Source: Schizochytrium sp. TIO01
Taxonomy: Eukaryota; Sar; Bigyra; Thraustochytrida; Thraustochytriidae
Direction of reading: 5' to 3'
Assembly (NCBI GenBank): GCA_004764695.1
Contig: SMSO01000034.1
Coordinates: 2,798,501 to 2,862,500 of the forward strand
Length of the DNA: 64,000 nucleotides
Numbering within the stretch: position 1 is the stretch's first letter; each line of letters starts with the position of its first letter. Below, in pieces: positions 22,636-33,908 of the stretch. The position numbers were made by a program, and so were the translations under genes. The notes beneath the pieces are model-generated. The model had not been told where the DNA came from. It worked only from the letters and a program-made list of their open reading frames with translations, and searched no databases.

Positions 22636-23948
22636 AGGACCACCCTAATTTACACTGTAGCTTTTGCAATTCCTGGGATGATATCACATTTAACCGCTTA
22701 TTTTTTTTGTTGAACCCTTGACAAATATTCATTTTCCAAATATATTAAATTTATTTCGGAAATGCTTCAATTTGAGTCCCTTCACCTATAATTTGTTGAG
22801 AATTAGAGGTATTGGAATAAAATAAGATTACCCTATTTTGAATGTATGCTTAAACCGATGAATACCGTTTGTCATATTTGACGTCGTCCATTGAAAAAGA
22901 GCCTTAAACAGGGTCCCAAGGTTCATGGAATAATATTGCTGAATGCTGGCGATGATTCATATCTGGTTTGACCAGTTTATTGCATCCCCTACTTTTCATC
23001 TCTCGATTTGTCCACCACGCTACGCACTACAAGCCTGAGGTTACGACTAGATCAATATAGCTTGAGCATTCACAGAGATGTAATTACGAGTAGATGCTAT
23101 GCGATGGTATCTTCATTGGCATGCTAGTAGTCCTATATAGCTTCTACTTGTATCCTCTCTGTCTCTTTGCTTCAATGCTCTGCTACCTATATCTTTCTCT
23201 GTCTATCTCTCTAAGTAGGCAGTATATTATTGTTGTTTATACAAAATATCATTTATATATTATCATTGTTTCTCATGTTGATTGCTACTGAAGTCTATCT
23301 GATCCTATTGATTGCCATTCTCTATATCTGTCTGTGTGCCCGCGTGGCGCTGCAAAACAGAGTCCTCGTGCAGAGTCCGGGGCCGAGAGTGCCGCGACCT
23401 TGCTCGCGAGAGGGGTGCTGTCAAGGCCTGCTCGGAGGCCCAGTCTTTAGCTCCGCACGCTCGTCGGTCTTCCGCGAGCCCCCGCAAGCAAGCGGGCATC
23501 CATTGAACGAAGCCGGTCGGCGGCTACGTCTCTCTTCGTTGTACCGCTTCTGTGCTGCTTGTGGACGCGCTTCTCTCTCTTGAAATAAGTTCAAGGGGGC
23601 TTTGCACAAAGACACCAAGCAGAAAGAGCAATCGAAAAGGGCTCGGCTTCTCGCGTAGCTACCTAGCAGTGAGATAGTAAGTTTGGCGAACCATCCTACA
23701 CATGTGAAGAGAACAATCAAGGCAATTACGCTATCCTACCGTTGATTGGAGCCTTCTGAGTCGTCGTGAGACACGTAGTAGGCCAGAGTGGAATCTTCTC
23801 GTGCAAACATGATCTTTGAGACAAAGATTTTTCATACGAACCTTGTGTGAAGACAGTTGGTAACTAACGAATTGTGGAGTTTTGTTCATCCACGCGGAAT
23901 TGAATTGTTAACAGGGAATAGAACTTTTGTGTGTGCTATTACTGCACC
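22636..23948. other. Intergenic region with a GC-rich patch before AP-1 gamma
   Basis: 1.3 kb. The first 650 bp are AT-rich. Bases about 23338-23600 are clearly GC-richer and contain a CTCGCGAGAG element, consistent with a promoter-proximal region of the downstream gene. No gene is supported. Confidence 0.5.
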
Positions 23949-26588
23949 ATGTCGATCAAACTTAGGGACCTGATCCGCAATGTGCGGGCCTGTAAAACTG
24001 CCGCTGAGGAGCGCGCAGTAATTGCCAAGGAATGTGCGCTGATCCGCACCTCTTTTAAGGATGAGGATGCCACCTTCCGCCACAGAAATGTCGCAAAGCT
24101 TCTCTTCATCCATATGCTTGGCTACCCTAGTCACTTTGGACAAATGGAGTGCTTGAAGTTGATTGCAAGCCCCCGCTTTCTTGATAAACGTGTGGGATAT
24201 CTTGGACTCTCGATTCTCGTGGAGGAAAGCGCCGAGGTGCTGACCTTGGTAACTAACTCACTCAGCACTGATCTCGAGCACCGTAACCAGTTCATTCAGG
24301 GTCTAGCCCTTTCCGCGCTTGGTAACGTGAGTAACAAAGATATGCTCCGTGATCTCTCCAACCAGGTGCTTAAGCTTCTTTCGCACTCCAATGTCTATGT
24401 ACGCAAGAAGGCAGCTCTTTGCGCTGTGCAAATCATGAAGAAGGTGCCTGACATGGTGGAGGATTTTGTCCCGGCAGCTATCCAAATGATGCAGGATCGC
24501 AACCACTCAATCCGGCTCACCGCAATTACTTTGCTCACAGAAATTGCGCACAGCTACCCGAGCTTTATGAAGAAGATGCGAAAGGCTGTGCCACACCTTG
24601 TCAAGCTTCTAAAGGACCTTGTGCTCAGTGGCTACTCACCTGAGTACGATGTGAATGGTATTACAGATCCGTTCTTGCAGGTGCAGACGCTTCGCCTTCT
24701 AGGACTTTTGGGTAAGGAGCACGCAGGCGCATCGGAGCAAATGAACGATATTCTCGCGCAGGTTGCCACAAACACAGAGGGCAACCGTAACTCTGGCAAC
24801 TCTATCCTCTATGAGTGTGTTCGTACAATTCTTACAATCGAATGCGAGGATGGCTTGCGCGTGCTTGCAATTAACATTCTTGGTCGTTTCCTTCAGAACC
24901 GCGACAACAACATCCGTTACATTGCGCTTTATATGCTCAACAATGTTGTGGAAATTGACAAGGATGCAGTGCAGCGGCACCGCGAGACAATCGTTGAATG
25001 TTTGCGTGACTCGGATTCTTCAATTCGATCCCGTGCCATTGAGCTCGTGTTCGCACTCCTTAACAGGGATTCTATTGTGCAGCTCTCGAAGGAGGTCCTT
25101 AACTACCTTGTCGTGGCACCCGAAGAACAAAAAGAAACCATTTGCACGCGCCTACATGACGCATCTTTTCTGTTTGCACCGTCCAAGGCGTGGCAAGTTC
25201 ATACTCTTGTTTCGATTCTTTGCATCGCCGGTGGCAAGGTGCGCGACCAGGTTTGGCACTCAGCTGTAGCACTCATTGGCCAGCCGGAGAGTGAATCCTT
25301 CCGCCCCCAGGTGGTACACCGTCTCCTTGATGCCCTTAGCGAGGATAAGAGTCAGCGTGGACTAGTCTGTGTCGCTGTATGGACTCTGGGTGAGTTTGGC
25401 ACGCTCGTTTTCGCGCCTGTGGAGAAGGAGGAGTCCACGGATATGTATTCACCGCGTTCTGAGGACGAGGTTCTTGACCTTCTTGAATCCACTCGTCGCA
25501 GCCATGACGCCACCTCGCAGATCAAGGCTATGGTCCTCAATGCCTATGTTAAACTAGCTGTGCGGTTTCAGGAGACCCGTCCGCGCGTCCATGAGCTCCT
25601 CAAGACTTACGAGCAATCGATGAACGCTGATCTTCAGGCCCGATCCACTGAGTACTTTGCCATGGTCAGCGGCGACTTTGACTCCACCATGAAGAACGAA
25701 TGGCTTGCGCAGATGCCAGCACCTACTGATGAGGAGATGGCTGAGCGAAGAGTTCGCGCTGCCGAAGCAGTGCTCGATGTTGATGAGTACATGCTTGACG
25801 GTGATGATGGGGAGGACAGTGACGATGATGACGACGATGACAGCGACGATGATGACAGCGATGAGGAAGAGGCAGCAGCCGCTCGTCGTCGTGCCAAGGC
25901 GAAAAAGTCCAAGGCCTCTGCTGGCGCCTCGGCACCTGCGAAGGAGTCTTCCAACTTGCTTGACCTTGATGATATCTTTGGCGGTGGTAGCAGCACCGGC
26001 GGCAGCGCTCCTGTTGCCGCTAGCTCAGGTTCTAGCGCCAATCAGATAGACCTCCTGTCAGACATCTTTGGTGGTAGTGCCCCGGCCCCGCAGCCATCAG
26101 CGGCTCCGGCCCCGCCTATGAGCTCTTCGCTTGGCGGCGGGGATGACTTGCTGGGGGTCTTTGGTGGGTCCAGCAATGGCACCTCTAGCAACATAGATGT
26201 CTTCGGAGGCAATGTTGGTGGTGGAGAAAGCTTCCCCACTCTCAAAGCCTTTGAGAAGGATGGTATCTCAGTAGTGATGGATTTCGCACGTGGCTCTGCT
26301 GATAAGGAGGTCATTGTCACAGCTACATATTCCAACAGTAATGCAGAGGAGGTCTCCGGTTTTGTACTGCAGAGTGCTGTGCCCAAGTTCATCTCTCAGC
26401 GGATGGAGTCTCCCTCAGGCAACGTCCTCCCAGCTTTTAACTCTGGTAGTGTGCAGCAACGCATCGTTCTTGTTAACTCAATGCAAGGATCGAAGCCAAT
26501 TGTCATGAAGATCAAAATTACCTACAACCGCAACGGCCAGCAGGTTGTTGAGCAGGCCACTGTGCAGGGGTTTCCATCAGGACTCTAA
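23949..26588 (+). CDS. AP1G1: AP-1 complex subunit gamma (gamma-adaptin)
   Basis: Large subunit of the AP-1 clathrin adaptor, which sorts cargo at the trans-Golgi and endosomes. The 879-residue product starts MSIKLRDLIRNVRACKTAAE and shows strong gamma-adaptin trunk signatures: RHRNVAKLLFIHMLGYPSHF, SGYSPEYDVNGITDPFLQV and LRVLAINILGRFLQNRDNNI. The flexible hinge (about 615-760) has a long Asp/Ser/Glu run, then clathrin or adaptor-binding boxes NLLDLDDIF (669-677), DLLSDIF and DDLLGVF. The gamma ear follows from about 767 (ISVVMDFARG, VSGFVLQSAVPKFISQRMES) to the end. The open frame begins six codons upstream at GTG (23931); ATG at 23949 aligns with known starts. Intronless. An AATAAA lies at 26605, very close to the stop. 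Length is close to the usual 820-880 residues. Confidence 0.96.
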   Translation: MSIKLRDLIRNVRACKTAAEERAVIAKECALIRTSFKDEDATFRHRNVAKLLFIHMLGYPSHFGQMECLKLIASPRFLDKRVGYLGLSILVEESAEVLTLVTNSLSTDLEHRNQFIQGLALSALGNVSNKDMLRDLSNQVLKLLSHSNVYVRKKAALCAVQIMKKVPDMVEDFVPAAIQMMQDRNHSIRLTAITLLTEIAHSYPSFMKKMRKAVPHLVKLLKDLVLSGYSPEYDVNGITDPFLQVQTLRLLGLLGKEHAGASEQMNDILAQVATNTEGNRNSGNSILYECVRTILTIECEDGLRVLAINILGRFLQNRDNNIRYIALYMLNNVVEIDKDAVQRHRETIVECLRDSDSSIRSRAIELVFALLNRDSIVQLSKEVLNYLVVAPEEQKETICTRLHDASFLFAPSKAWQVHTLVSILCIAGGKVRDQVWHSAVALIGQPESESFRPQVVHRLLDALSEDKSQRGLVCVAVWTLGEFGTLVFAPVEKEESTDMYSPRSEDEVLDLLESTRRSHDATSQIKAMVLNAYVKLAVRFQETRPRVHELLKTYEQSMNADLQARSTEYFAMVSGDFDSTMKNEWLAQMPAPTDEEMAERRVRAAEAVLDVDEYMLDGDDGEDSDDDDDDDSDDDDSDEEEAAAARRRAKAKKSKASAGASAPAKESSNLLDLDDIFGGGSSTGGSAPVAASSGSSANQIDLLSDIFGGSAPAPQPSAAPAPPMSSSLGGGDDLLGVFGGSSNGTSSNIDVFGGNVGGGESFPTLKAFEKDGISVVMDFARGSADKEVIVTATYSNSNAEEVSGFVLQSAVPKFISQRMESPSGNVLPAFNSGSVQQRIVLVNSMQGSKPIVMKIKITYNRNGQQVVEQATVQGFPSGL

Positions 26589-26990
26589 ACGAGAAAATTT
26601 TCTAAATAAAACGCTACTCTAGCAAACCACAACTTATATTGCATGTTGCAGACATGGTTTCATTCCACTTCATCTGTTCGTTAACTCAAACTCTGTGAAA
26701 AATGAACCTTTCCAGAAATACCTAGGATAATCTGCGACGTCATTCTCATATGATATTTGTCGTACTTGCCTCCCCACATGAGATTGAAGTCCCTCCACAT
26801 ATGCAATCTTGAAATTTACTTTTTTCGATAAAAAGGTCACGTGAGCAGAAGGTCAGAGTGCTTACCTTTCAAAACACAAAGTGAAACACTTAGAACACTT
26901 AGAATAGTACTATCCATGTACAACCTTGTCTCACAAAAAACAATAATAATAAAATCCAAGTGACCAAAACACATTTATGAACAATAAATA
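26589..26990. other. Short intergenic region between AP-1 gamma and the A-T-R enzyme
   Basis: 402 bp, AT-rich, with an AATAAT run near 26940. Nothing else seen. Confidence 0.5.
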
Positions 26991-29900
26991 ATGAACCTTG
27001 CAGCAAGCTTTGAGTATGCTCTACGTTCGCACGGCAACTCACCTGCCATTTTGCCCTGGAGGCAACCTGAAGAAAGAGATGCCTTCTTTATCGAACAAAC
27101 CCAAGGTGATACAGCAGTGCAGGAGGGCAAAGACACAAGCCCTAGCAGCATTTCCCATGCAGAGCTGGACGTCCAGACTACCCATCTTGCCTACAAGCTT
27201 GCACTCCTCGGCGTGAAGGCAGGGGATGTCGTTGCAACAACTGTTGAAGCCGAAGCTCTAGTATTTGTTTATTTAGCACTGTTAAAGGTTGGTGCAGTGT
27301 TTTGCCCTCTCTATGCATCTGATAAAACTTTAGAAGAAAAAGCTTTTGAGGTGCGTGCCGTTCTTGGCATCTACGCCTTTGAGGATCCGCCTGTTCATTT
27401 GACCCAAGACAAGACTAGGCAGAACGATGGTCAAAGTAATGAGAGCCTTACGCAATGGATCCCCTTTGAAGAGCTTATGGCAGCATCAAATCCACCTAAT
27501 GATAACATTGTTTTGGAAGGCTGTACTGTGAACCCTCAGTCACCTGTGCATATTATTTTCACGAGCGGGAGCTCCAGCGGACGGGGTAAAGCAGTGGTGT
27601 GTGACCATTTTGGATCACTTTACTCGCATGCTCATCGCAATAACATCTTAAAGCTCGATAAGCATAATGATGTCGTCGGATGTAGCTTGTTTGGAATCTG
27701 GGATGTGGCTGCAGCATTACTTGTTGGTGCACCGGTAGTTATGATTCCTTATGAGATCACACAATCCCCCGCACAATTGGCAAAGGTTATCGAGCGATCT
27801 GGAATTACACGTATCATGTTAACTCCAAGTTTGGCTAGCCAAGTATGCCCTCTGACATGTAACTCTGCACTTCGAGAAGTAACACTGTGTGGAGAACAAG
27901 TCAACGCAAGCCTTGTGAACACTATTCTACAAAGTTTAGGATCCCGAGGTCGCGTGTTAAATTTGTATAGCATATCAGAAGCCCATGACGTGGCGTTAGG
28001 GTGCTGGGATGCAAACACGGAGCTGTATGATGACCAACCTCTCCCATTGCAACTGTTTCCGCATGTAAATGTTCAAATTGACAATGAAGAGATCATTATA
28101 TTAGGTGAGCATGTTGCGAAGGGTTACCTGAGTGAATCTGATACGCTTGCTCATTCAAACATACAAGTTGGCCTTTCTGGGTCTTCATCAGCATTTGGCA
28201 TTGATCATTCCGGGCAGAGAAGGTATAAGACAGGAGACAAGGGCTACCTTACAGAAGAAGGTGCTTTAGTTGTCGAGGGAAGATTAAAGGATGCTCGTGA
28301 AGTCAAGGTGCGAGGTTATCGTGTGAGCTTACCCGATTATGAGACACAGCTGGTGGATGTACTCAATTTGCATAGTTGCGCAGTGTTATTTGACCAAGAT
28401 AAAAATGCTCTGTATGCCTTTATAGTTCCAGAACACGCGGCAAAGTGCAACAAGTCATTGGAGTTGACTGCGTTGGAGTGTCTCAAGCGCGAAAAGATTA
28501 CACCGCTTCCAAGTTGTTTAGTTTCTCTTGCAGCTCTGCCATGCAAGCCTGGGTCGGGCAAACTGGATACTCCTGTTTTGCAGTCTATTTTATATAAACG
28601 CATTCAATCTAAAGGAGACGAACAAGTGCTATCAAATATCGAGAAACAGGTGGTTTCGACGATAGCTAAAGTTTTGAATTGGGATGATGAAAGTGCGAGC
28701 CTGGACTCCTGCACTGACTTCTTTACAATTGGTGGCAGCTCATTGACTTATTTTGCCCTTCTCCAAAACCTAGAACACATTTTCAAGGTGCCCATCCCTG
28801 CTGAAGAAGTTCTCACGCTCAGCAGGGTAAAAGAGCTTGCTAGCTATATTGAGGTAAAGACAACTTTGAAGGCAAACTCAGGCCATACTCACCAAAGCGC
28901 CAGCCAAGATCAGGATGAAAAGAAAAAGGAGGTAGATGATAGACTTCGCTCGGAAATGATCCAGAGGCTCTTAAAAGATACAATGCTGGGGGATAACATC
29001 AACTTTCCAGGTCCATCAAGCACCCAAAGTCGTGTTGCATTGGTTACAGGTGCATGCGGCTTTATTGGTGCAGCAACGGTGGCGAAGCTTCTTGAAAGCG
29101 GTTGGGACAATGTTTATTGCCTGAGCCGTCGACGAATAGAAAGTAGTTCCGAGCTTTGGGCAATTCTTGAGAAGAAGCTTGAGAAACCACATCCTCAGGT
29201 GAAGCACCGTATCTTACATGAAGGCGCAGCAATACCTGTTCAAGCTTCACTGTCTCAATTGTCAAACATCGCACTGAGCTGGCAAAGTATTGGTATAGAC
29301 TGCATTGTTCATTTGGCTGCTCGTATTGATACATGTGCAAGCTATAATGCACTAGCAGATACGAACGTTATGGGTACAACTCATGTATTAGAACTTGCGA
29401 GCTCGCTAAGCCCTCACCCACGGATTGTGATAATGTCATCAAGCGCTGCACTACCGCCCCGCGGATCAGTATACGAAAAGAATCTTGGGGAAGGTGATAT
29501 GTGGCCTGCTAGTCTTCTTGACAAAGAAGCTACAGTAGGAAGCATTTGCACCAGAGATCTTTACCATGGGACTTACGAGGGTTATTCACAGACCAAATGG
29601 GTTTGCGAGCAGCTAGCTGCTCAAAGTTTACTCCGCGGGGCAGCGTGCCATGTAGTCCGCGCGTCTCAAGTCACTCCTTGCTCTCGCGAGCATGCCATAA
29701 GACTTGCACAGTTGTCTGAAAATTCTGATTCTGTTCATGCTTCTTTATTGTGCGACCTTCTTGCTGCATCAAGCTATGCTCCTGAATTACCCTCATCTGC
29801 AGCGATTTCGTTCGCACCAGTGAGCAAGGTGGCGGCAGTGATAGTAGCAGCTGCCAATTCCTCAATGAAGTATAACGAAGACTCTAAAGTTGTATCGCAT

Positions 29901-30290
29901 GCAGTATTAGCACCTGTGCCACTGGACACGTTACTTGCTCGCCTTGGGCCTCGTCCAAGGCTATCGCCTCATGAGTGGCTCTGCGATGCGCTAGATAAAC
30001 TTTTTTTAAACGACAAGGAGACTTATGGGGAAGCCAAGAGCAGATTGGCAATTGAGGAAGGAGCTTCAACGACACGGGAATATTGTAAAGTCAAGGGTGG
30101 AAGTCATGGAACATCCCCCAAAGAGGATCCAGACCACGCTAATTTGTCTTCTTCTCGCTTTGCTAATAGTCTGGCAAGACTGCCCCTTGGCGCGGAAGGG
30201 CTTTTGGGTGCTGCAGAGCGACCTTTGAGCAGTGATGCTTCCGGTGGCCTCGAGCATCTTCTTGCTTTGTGTGGCAGTGATGTAACGTAG
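26991..30290 (+). CDS. NRPS-like adenylation-carrier-reductase (A-T-R) enzyme, alpha-aminoadipate/carboxylic acid reductase type
   Basis: A 1099-residue single-exon protein with three domains. The adenylation domain (1-about 530) has FTSGSSSGRGK at 190-200 (phosphate loop), YKTGD at 412-416 with a following GRLKDAREVKVRGYRV, and a PGSGKLD lysine motif. The carrier domain has DFFTIGGSSL with S584 as the phosphopantetheine site, so a PPTase is needed in trans. The reductase domain has GACGFIG at 687-693 (NAD(P) site), VHLAARID, and the catalytic YSQTK with Y865 and K869. Enzymes of this build activate a carboxylate with ATP, hold it as a thioester and release it as an aldehyde or alcohol. Lys2 aminoadipate reductase is a relative but is about 1400 residues with an extra N-terminal part absent here. 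The A5 region reads NLYSISEAHD rather than the usual NxYGPTE. Substrate is not predictable by eye. No neighbouring biosynthetic genes. Confidence 0.9.
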   Translation: MNLAASFEYALRSHGNSPAILPWRQPEERDAFFIEQTQGDTAVQEGKDTSPSSISHAELDVQTTHLAYKLALLGVKAGDVVATTVEAEALVFVYLALLKVGAVFCPLYASDKTLEEKAFEVRAVLGIYAFEDPPVHLTQDKTRQNDGQSNESLTQWIPFEELMAASNPPNDNIVLEGCTVNPQSPVHIIFTSGSSSGRGKAVVCDHFGSLYSHAHRNNILKLDKHNDVVGCSLFGIWDVAAALLVGAPVVMIPYEITQSPAQLAKVIERSGITRIMLTPSLASQVCPLTCNSALREVTLCGEQVNASLVNTILQSLGSRGRVLNLYSISEAHDVALGCWDANTELYDDQPLPLQLFPHVNVQIDNEEIIILGEHVAKGYLSESDTLAHSNIQVGLSGSSSAFGIDHSGQRRYKTGDKGYLTEEGALVVEGRLKDAREVKVRGYRVSLPDYETQLVDVLNLHSCAVLFDQDKNALYAFIVPEHAAKCNKSLELTALECLKREKITPLPSCLVSLAALPCKPGSGKLDTPVLQSILYKRIQSKGDEQVLSNIEKQVVSTIAKVLNWDDESASLDSCTDFFTIGGSSLTYFALLQNLEHIFKVPIPAEEVLTLSRVKELASYIEVKTTLKANSGHTHQSASQDQDEKKKEVDDRLRSEMIQRLLKDTMLGDNINFPGPSSTQSRVALVTGACGFIGAATVAKLLESGWDNVYCLSRRRIESSSELWAILEKKLEKPHPQVKHRILHEGAAIPVQASLSQLSNIALSWQSIGIDCIVHLAARIDTCASYNALADTNVMGTTHVLELASSLSPHPRIVIMSSSAALPPRGSVYEKNLGEGDMWPASLLDKEATVGSICTRDLYHGTYEGYSQTKWVCEQLAAQSLLRGAACHVVRASQVTPCSREHAIRLAQLSENSDSVHASLLCDLLAASSYAPELPSSAAISFAPVSKVAAVIVAAANSSMKYNEDSKVVSHAVLAPVPLDTLLARLGPRPRLSPHEWLCDALDKLFLNDKETYGEAKSRLAIEEGASTTREYCKVKGGSHGTSPKEDPDHANLSSSRFANSLARLPLGAEGLLGAAERPLSSDASGGLEHLLALCGSDVT

Positions 30291-32408
30291 TGCGCTGGGT
30301 TATTTTCTCTGGAATCCCAAACATATTGCACCTAAAATGTTGATTTTTGTGCTGCAACGCTTCTGAACTCCTGCTTATAAAATCTCTACTCTACCTCTGT
30401 TTTTTGTTTTTGTTTTTTGTTTTTCATATAAAGAGGACAGTGCCTTGTACTGTATAACCCTTGCAGATTCTTTTTCGGCTGGTTTACAGTGTTTCATACC
30501 ACGGGATTTTTGCTAGATGTCAAGATGCATTCCGGCACACGGGGTTAAAACCTTAATTACTACAGGCCTTTAAGTAATATATTGTTCTTTATGTACAAAT
30601 AGAAAGCTCTGAAATATCCGAAAGAATGTGAGAGCATTGAAGCGTTGGCTCATGCTATAATTTCAAAAGCTTTGATATTTTTGAGCGAACATTGCATAAC
30701 CGCAATACAAGAACATCTTTACAGCCTTGATTGAAGCGTGTCCCATCTATTTGCAATCAGCTAGGAAGACTTCAAAATCTCTTTGCGAGTTTCAAATTAA
30801 AAGTTCGAAAAGAAATCACCGTAGAAAGACTCAATCGGGCAACGAAAGGGCTTGCAAAGGTAATTTGCTCTTCCCGAGGCAAGTCCTCAAAGAGGTTTCG
30901 CTCAGGTGTTGCTCAGTAGCCTGGTGCCATAAAATGAATTTCAGCTCTGCGGATGAACGCGAAAGTTGATAAACTCCCTCGCAGCTCTCTTCGATGGTAG
31001 GGCTAAAGGATTGGAATTGGAATCACTCGTAATCCTCAAATAGCTTGAGAGAAGTCTTTCCGCAGGGATATTTTCTGAGTTGAGCAAAACAAAGGAGTTC
31101 TGACGAATCTATTTGTTTAGTTCCCCCACTACCAAAATCTCAATGCTTTGGCTTGAGCTTTTACTCAGGTGCAATATATTGATAGGAGTCAGAGGCCTCT
31201 GCCAAGTCAAAAGCGTGGATTTTATGCTAGGTCTTAATAACAACAGAGTTGTATAACACTCTGACTTTCTAATGCCCTATTAGTTCAGTTAGGCCACTAG
31301 AGTAACATCAGAAGTTAAATTACCAATAATAAAATGACAACTTACCCTCTTATCCATATATTGCATCAGCTCCACCGAAGGGTGCACAAAACACGGATTC
31401 TGTATCAACCCCAGTATGAAATCAAACCCCTTTGGCAAGAATATCTGATGACGAAGTTATAAATCATGATGTCAGAACATGATTCAGGGCATCTTAATCT
31501 TACTTATTCCAGAGCGAGTACGTACCACCTGGCAACTCACGAGCTAGTGCGTACCTACCTTGCTTGCTTGTTTGCTTGCTTGCTTTGTGCACAGTCTTCC
31601 CGGAAAGAATCCAGAGAAACGAACGCAGCGAAAAACACACTCGCTCACAGCTCCCTCGCAGACTTCCTTTTCTTCGTTGCTGCTCGATTGAGCAAACCCT
31701 CACGAGAATTATGCACCAAGCGAGAATAATTTATTGCACGAGTCCTAGGCAGCGAAGCATCAACCAACTTGAAGGAATGGAGCACACTCCAAAGATCTTG
31801 AAGACAGAGAGCGTCATCATCGAAGCCATCATGAGTGTGTTTTTTTAGGTATGATTCCTAAGTTTAAAGCGTCAAACCGTCTGAGTAGTACTTTAGAGGT
31901 CTATAGGATAGGATAGAATAGCAATAGAATAGTATAGAATGTAATTGCTGCGCAAATTCGTTCAACGCACGCTGCGAAATCCATTCGATTCGGACCTTTT
32001 CACGGTAGGCCCTCTGGTGCTGTTGCTCGTGCTGTTGCTGTTGGTGGTGTTGTTGATGATGGTGAGATTCACTCTGGCTCATGAAGGAATGAGAAGGTAA
32101 GAGCATAGCTACCTACGAGAATGATATATATATATATGATCAACATGACCATCATCGGAGATTTTTTTAATTGAAAACTTTCTGCAGAAATATATAGCCA
32201 AGCTAAATTCCAACAGACGGACATTAGCTCGCTGCTCGCAGTCTCGGTCTCCCATGGCGGCGCTCTGGTCTGCGTCTGCGTAATCACCTCTCTCTGAGCT
32301 TTCACCTCTCTCTCTCTCCACCTCGACTCCTCGTCTTTGTCGTGGTCATCCTTGCAGATTCTAACTCAGCTTCTTGAACCGTTCTGCGTCGTTGATCTTC
32401 TTCTCGCT
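30291..32408. other. Intergenic region between the A-T-R enzyme and ALG11
   Basis: 2.1 kb. T/G-rich runs near 30400-30425, a TTGC tract near 31558-31585 and a TA run near 32125. A nine-codon upstream ORF (ATG GCG GCG at 32254 to TAA at 32283) and a pyrimidine-rich stretch at about 32287-32340 precede the ALG11 start. No gene supported. Confidence 0.5.
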
Positions 32409-33908
32409 ATGGAGCTTCTCGCAACAATTGTCTCCCTCATACTGGCCGTCGAAGTCGTCTTCGGCCTCTTCGTCCTCGTTGTTTCTCTCAAAATCGCTCA
32501 CTTGCGTCTCCTCGCGAATCGTCGTCCTCCGCCCTCGTCTTCATCCCCATACACGCAAACGGTGGGCATCTTTCATCCGGAGTGCCACGCCGCTGGGGGA
32601 GGCGAGCGCGTTCTATGGTATGGTGTTCGTGCAATTCTTGAAAGCGACCCTCACTGCCGTATCGTCATTTTTGCTAAGCTCTCTTCCAGTGAAGAGCCTT
32701 CTGCCGTTCTCGAGCGCGCTTCGGTCCGCTTTGGCGTAAAAGGCCTTTTGGACTTTTTGCACCAAGGCCGCGTGACTTTCGTGCGCCTACGATGGGCAGG
32801 CCTGCTTGAGCCCGAGGCATACCCTCGGCTCACGCTTGTGGGCCAGAGTTTGGGAGCCATGGTCGTTGCCGCAGAAGCCCTTTGGAAGTTCGTTCCAGAT
32901 ATTTGGCTTGACACAGTTGGCCACGCATTCACGTATCCTGTTGCTTGGTCGTGTGGGTGCAGAGTGGCGTGCTACACGCACTACCCTACTGTCAGTACAG
33001 ATATGCTCGAACGTGTCTGGGCACGCAGACCTGCATACATTTCTGAGAACGCTGCAGGACCAGAGCCTAAGGGATCTTCATCTTCAACAACAGGAACAAA
33101 TACACCTTCTTCAGCCTCTGCGCGTGCAGTTGTGAACTCGCGGGCAAAATATGTGTACTATCGACTCTTCAGCTGGGCGTATCTGGCGGCAGGGCGGTTT
33201 GCAGAGGTTGTTATGGTGAATTCTACATGGACTCAAAATCATATTGAGCAGCTTTGGGGTCGCGAAGCTCTTGTAGTGTTCCCACCTTGTGCTATTGACG
33301 AGTTTCAAGCAGCGTGCAAGCCCAAACGAGAGCGTATCATTGCCAGTCTAGGCCAGTTCCGCCCAGAAAAAGACCATCGGCTGCAGATCCTTAGTCTTGT
33401 ACAACTGAAAGAGCGTCTCAAGGGTCGACTTGTCCCAAAATTGGTACTGTTTGGATCATGCAGAGGCTCTAGCGACGAGGCTCGAGTTGAGGAACTTCGG
33501 GAGTTTGCGAAGAAATACGAAGTTGACGAATTTGTGGAGTTTGCTCTTAACGTTCCCTTTGAAGAATTGAAGGATCGGCTGGGTGGAGCTTTACTGGGCA
33601 TTCACACGATGTGGAACGAGCACTTTGGTATCGCGCTGGTTGAAATTATGGCTGCTGGAAGTATCCTTGTCGCACATAACTCTGGTGGTCCCAAAACTGA
33701 CATTATCAAGCATCGTGAGACTGGATATCTTGCATCTACAGCAGAAGACTATGCTGATGCTATGCTTGAGGTTCTTGATATGCATGACAACGGTAAAGTC
33801 GAGGCTCTTGAGGCCATGCGTACTCGCGCTCAGGAGTCGCTTGACCGCTTCTCAGAACCATCATTTACCATCAAATGGAATGCCGCCATGAAAGCATTGC
33901 TGTGCTAA
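32409..33908 (+). CDS. ALG11: ALG11 GDP-Man:Man3GlcNAc2-PP-dolichol alpha-1,2-mannosyltransferase
   Basis: Adds the fourth and fifth mannoses to the lipid-linked oligosaccharide on the cytosolic ER face. The 499-residue product is close to the human length (492). An N-terminal membrane helix (about 1-30, LLATIVSLILAVEVVFGLFV) is followed by the family signature GIFHPECHAAGGGERVLW from residue 53 and PVAWSCGCRVACYTHYPTVS. The GT4 domain has FRPEKDHRLQ and the catalytic EX7E pair E404/E412 in WNEHFGIALVEIMAAG, then AHNSGGPKTDII. A low-complexity Ser/Thr insert (about residues 218-240, GSSSSTTGTNTPSS) interrupts the N-terminal domain. The open frame starts 24 codons upstream at a TTG (32337); the first ATG at 32409 gives the family-like N-terminus. 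Intronless. Confidence 0.95.
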   Translation: MELLATIVSLILAVEVVFGLFVLVVSLKIAHLRLLANRRPPPSSSSPYTQTVGIFHPECHAAGGGERVLWYGVRAILESDPHCRIVIFAKLSSSEEPSAVLERASVRFGVKGLLDFLHQGRVTFVRLRWAGLLEPEAYPRLTLVGQSLGAMVVAAEALWKFVPDIWLDTVGHAFTYPVAWSCGCRVACYTHYPTVSTDMLERVWARRPAYISENAAGPEPKGSSSSTTGTNTPSSASARAVVNSRAKYVYYRLFSWAYLAAGRFAEVVMVNSTWTQNHIEQLWGREALVVFPPCAIDEFQAACKPKRERIIASLGQFRPEKDHRLQILSLVQLKERLKGRLVPKLVLFGSCRGSSDEARVEELREFAKKYEVDEFVEFALNVPFEELKDRLGGALLGIHTMWNEHFGIALVEIMAAGSILVAHNSGGPKTDIIKHRETGYLASTAEDYADAMLEVLDMHDNGKVEALEAMRTRAQESLDRFSEPSFTIKWNAAMKALLC

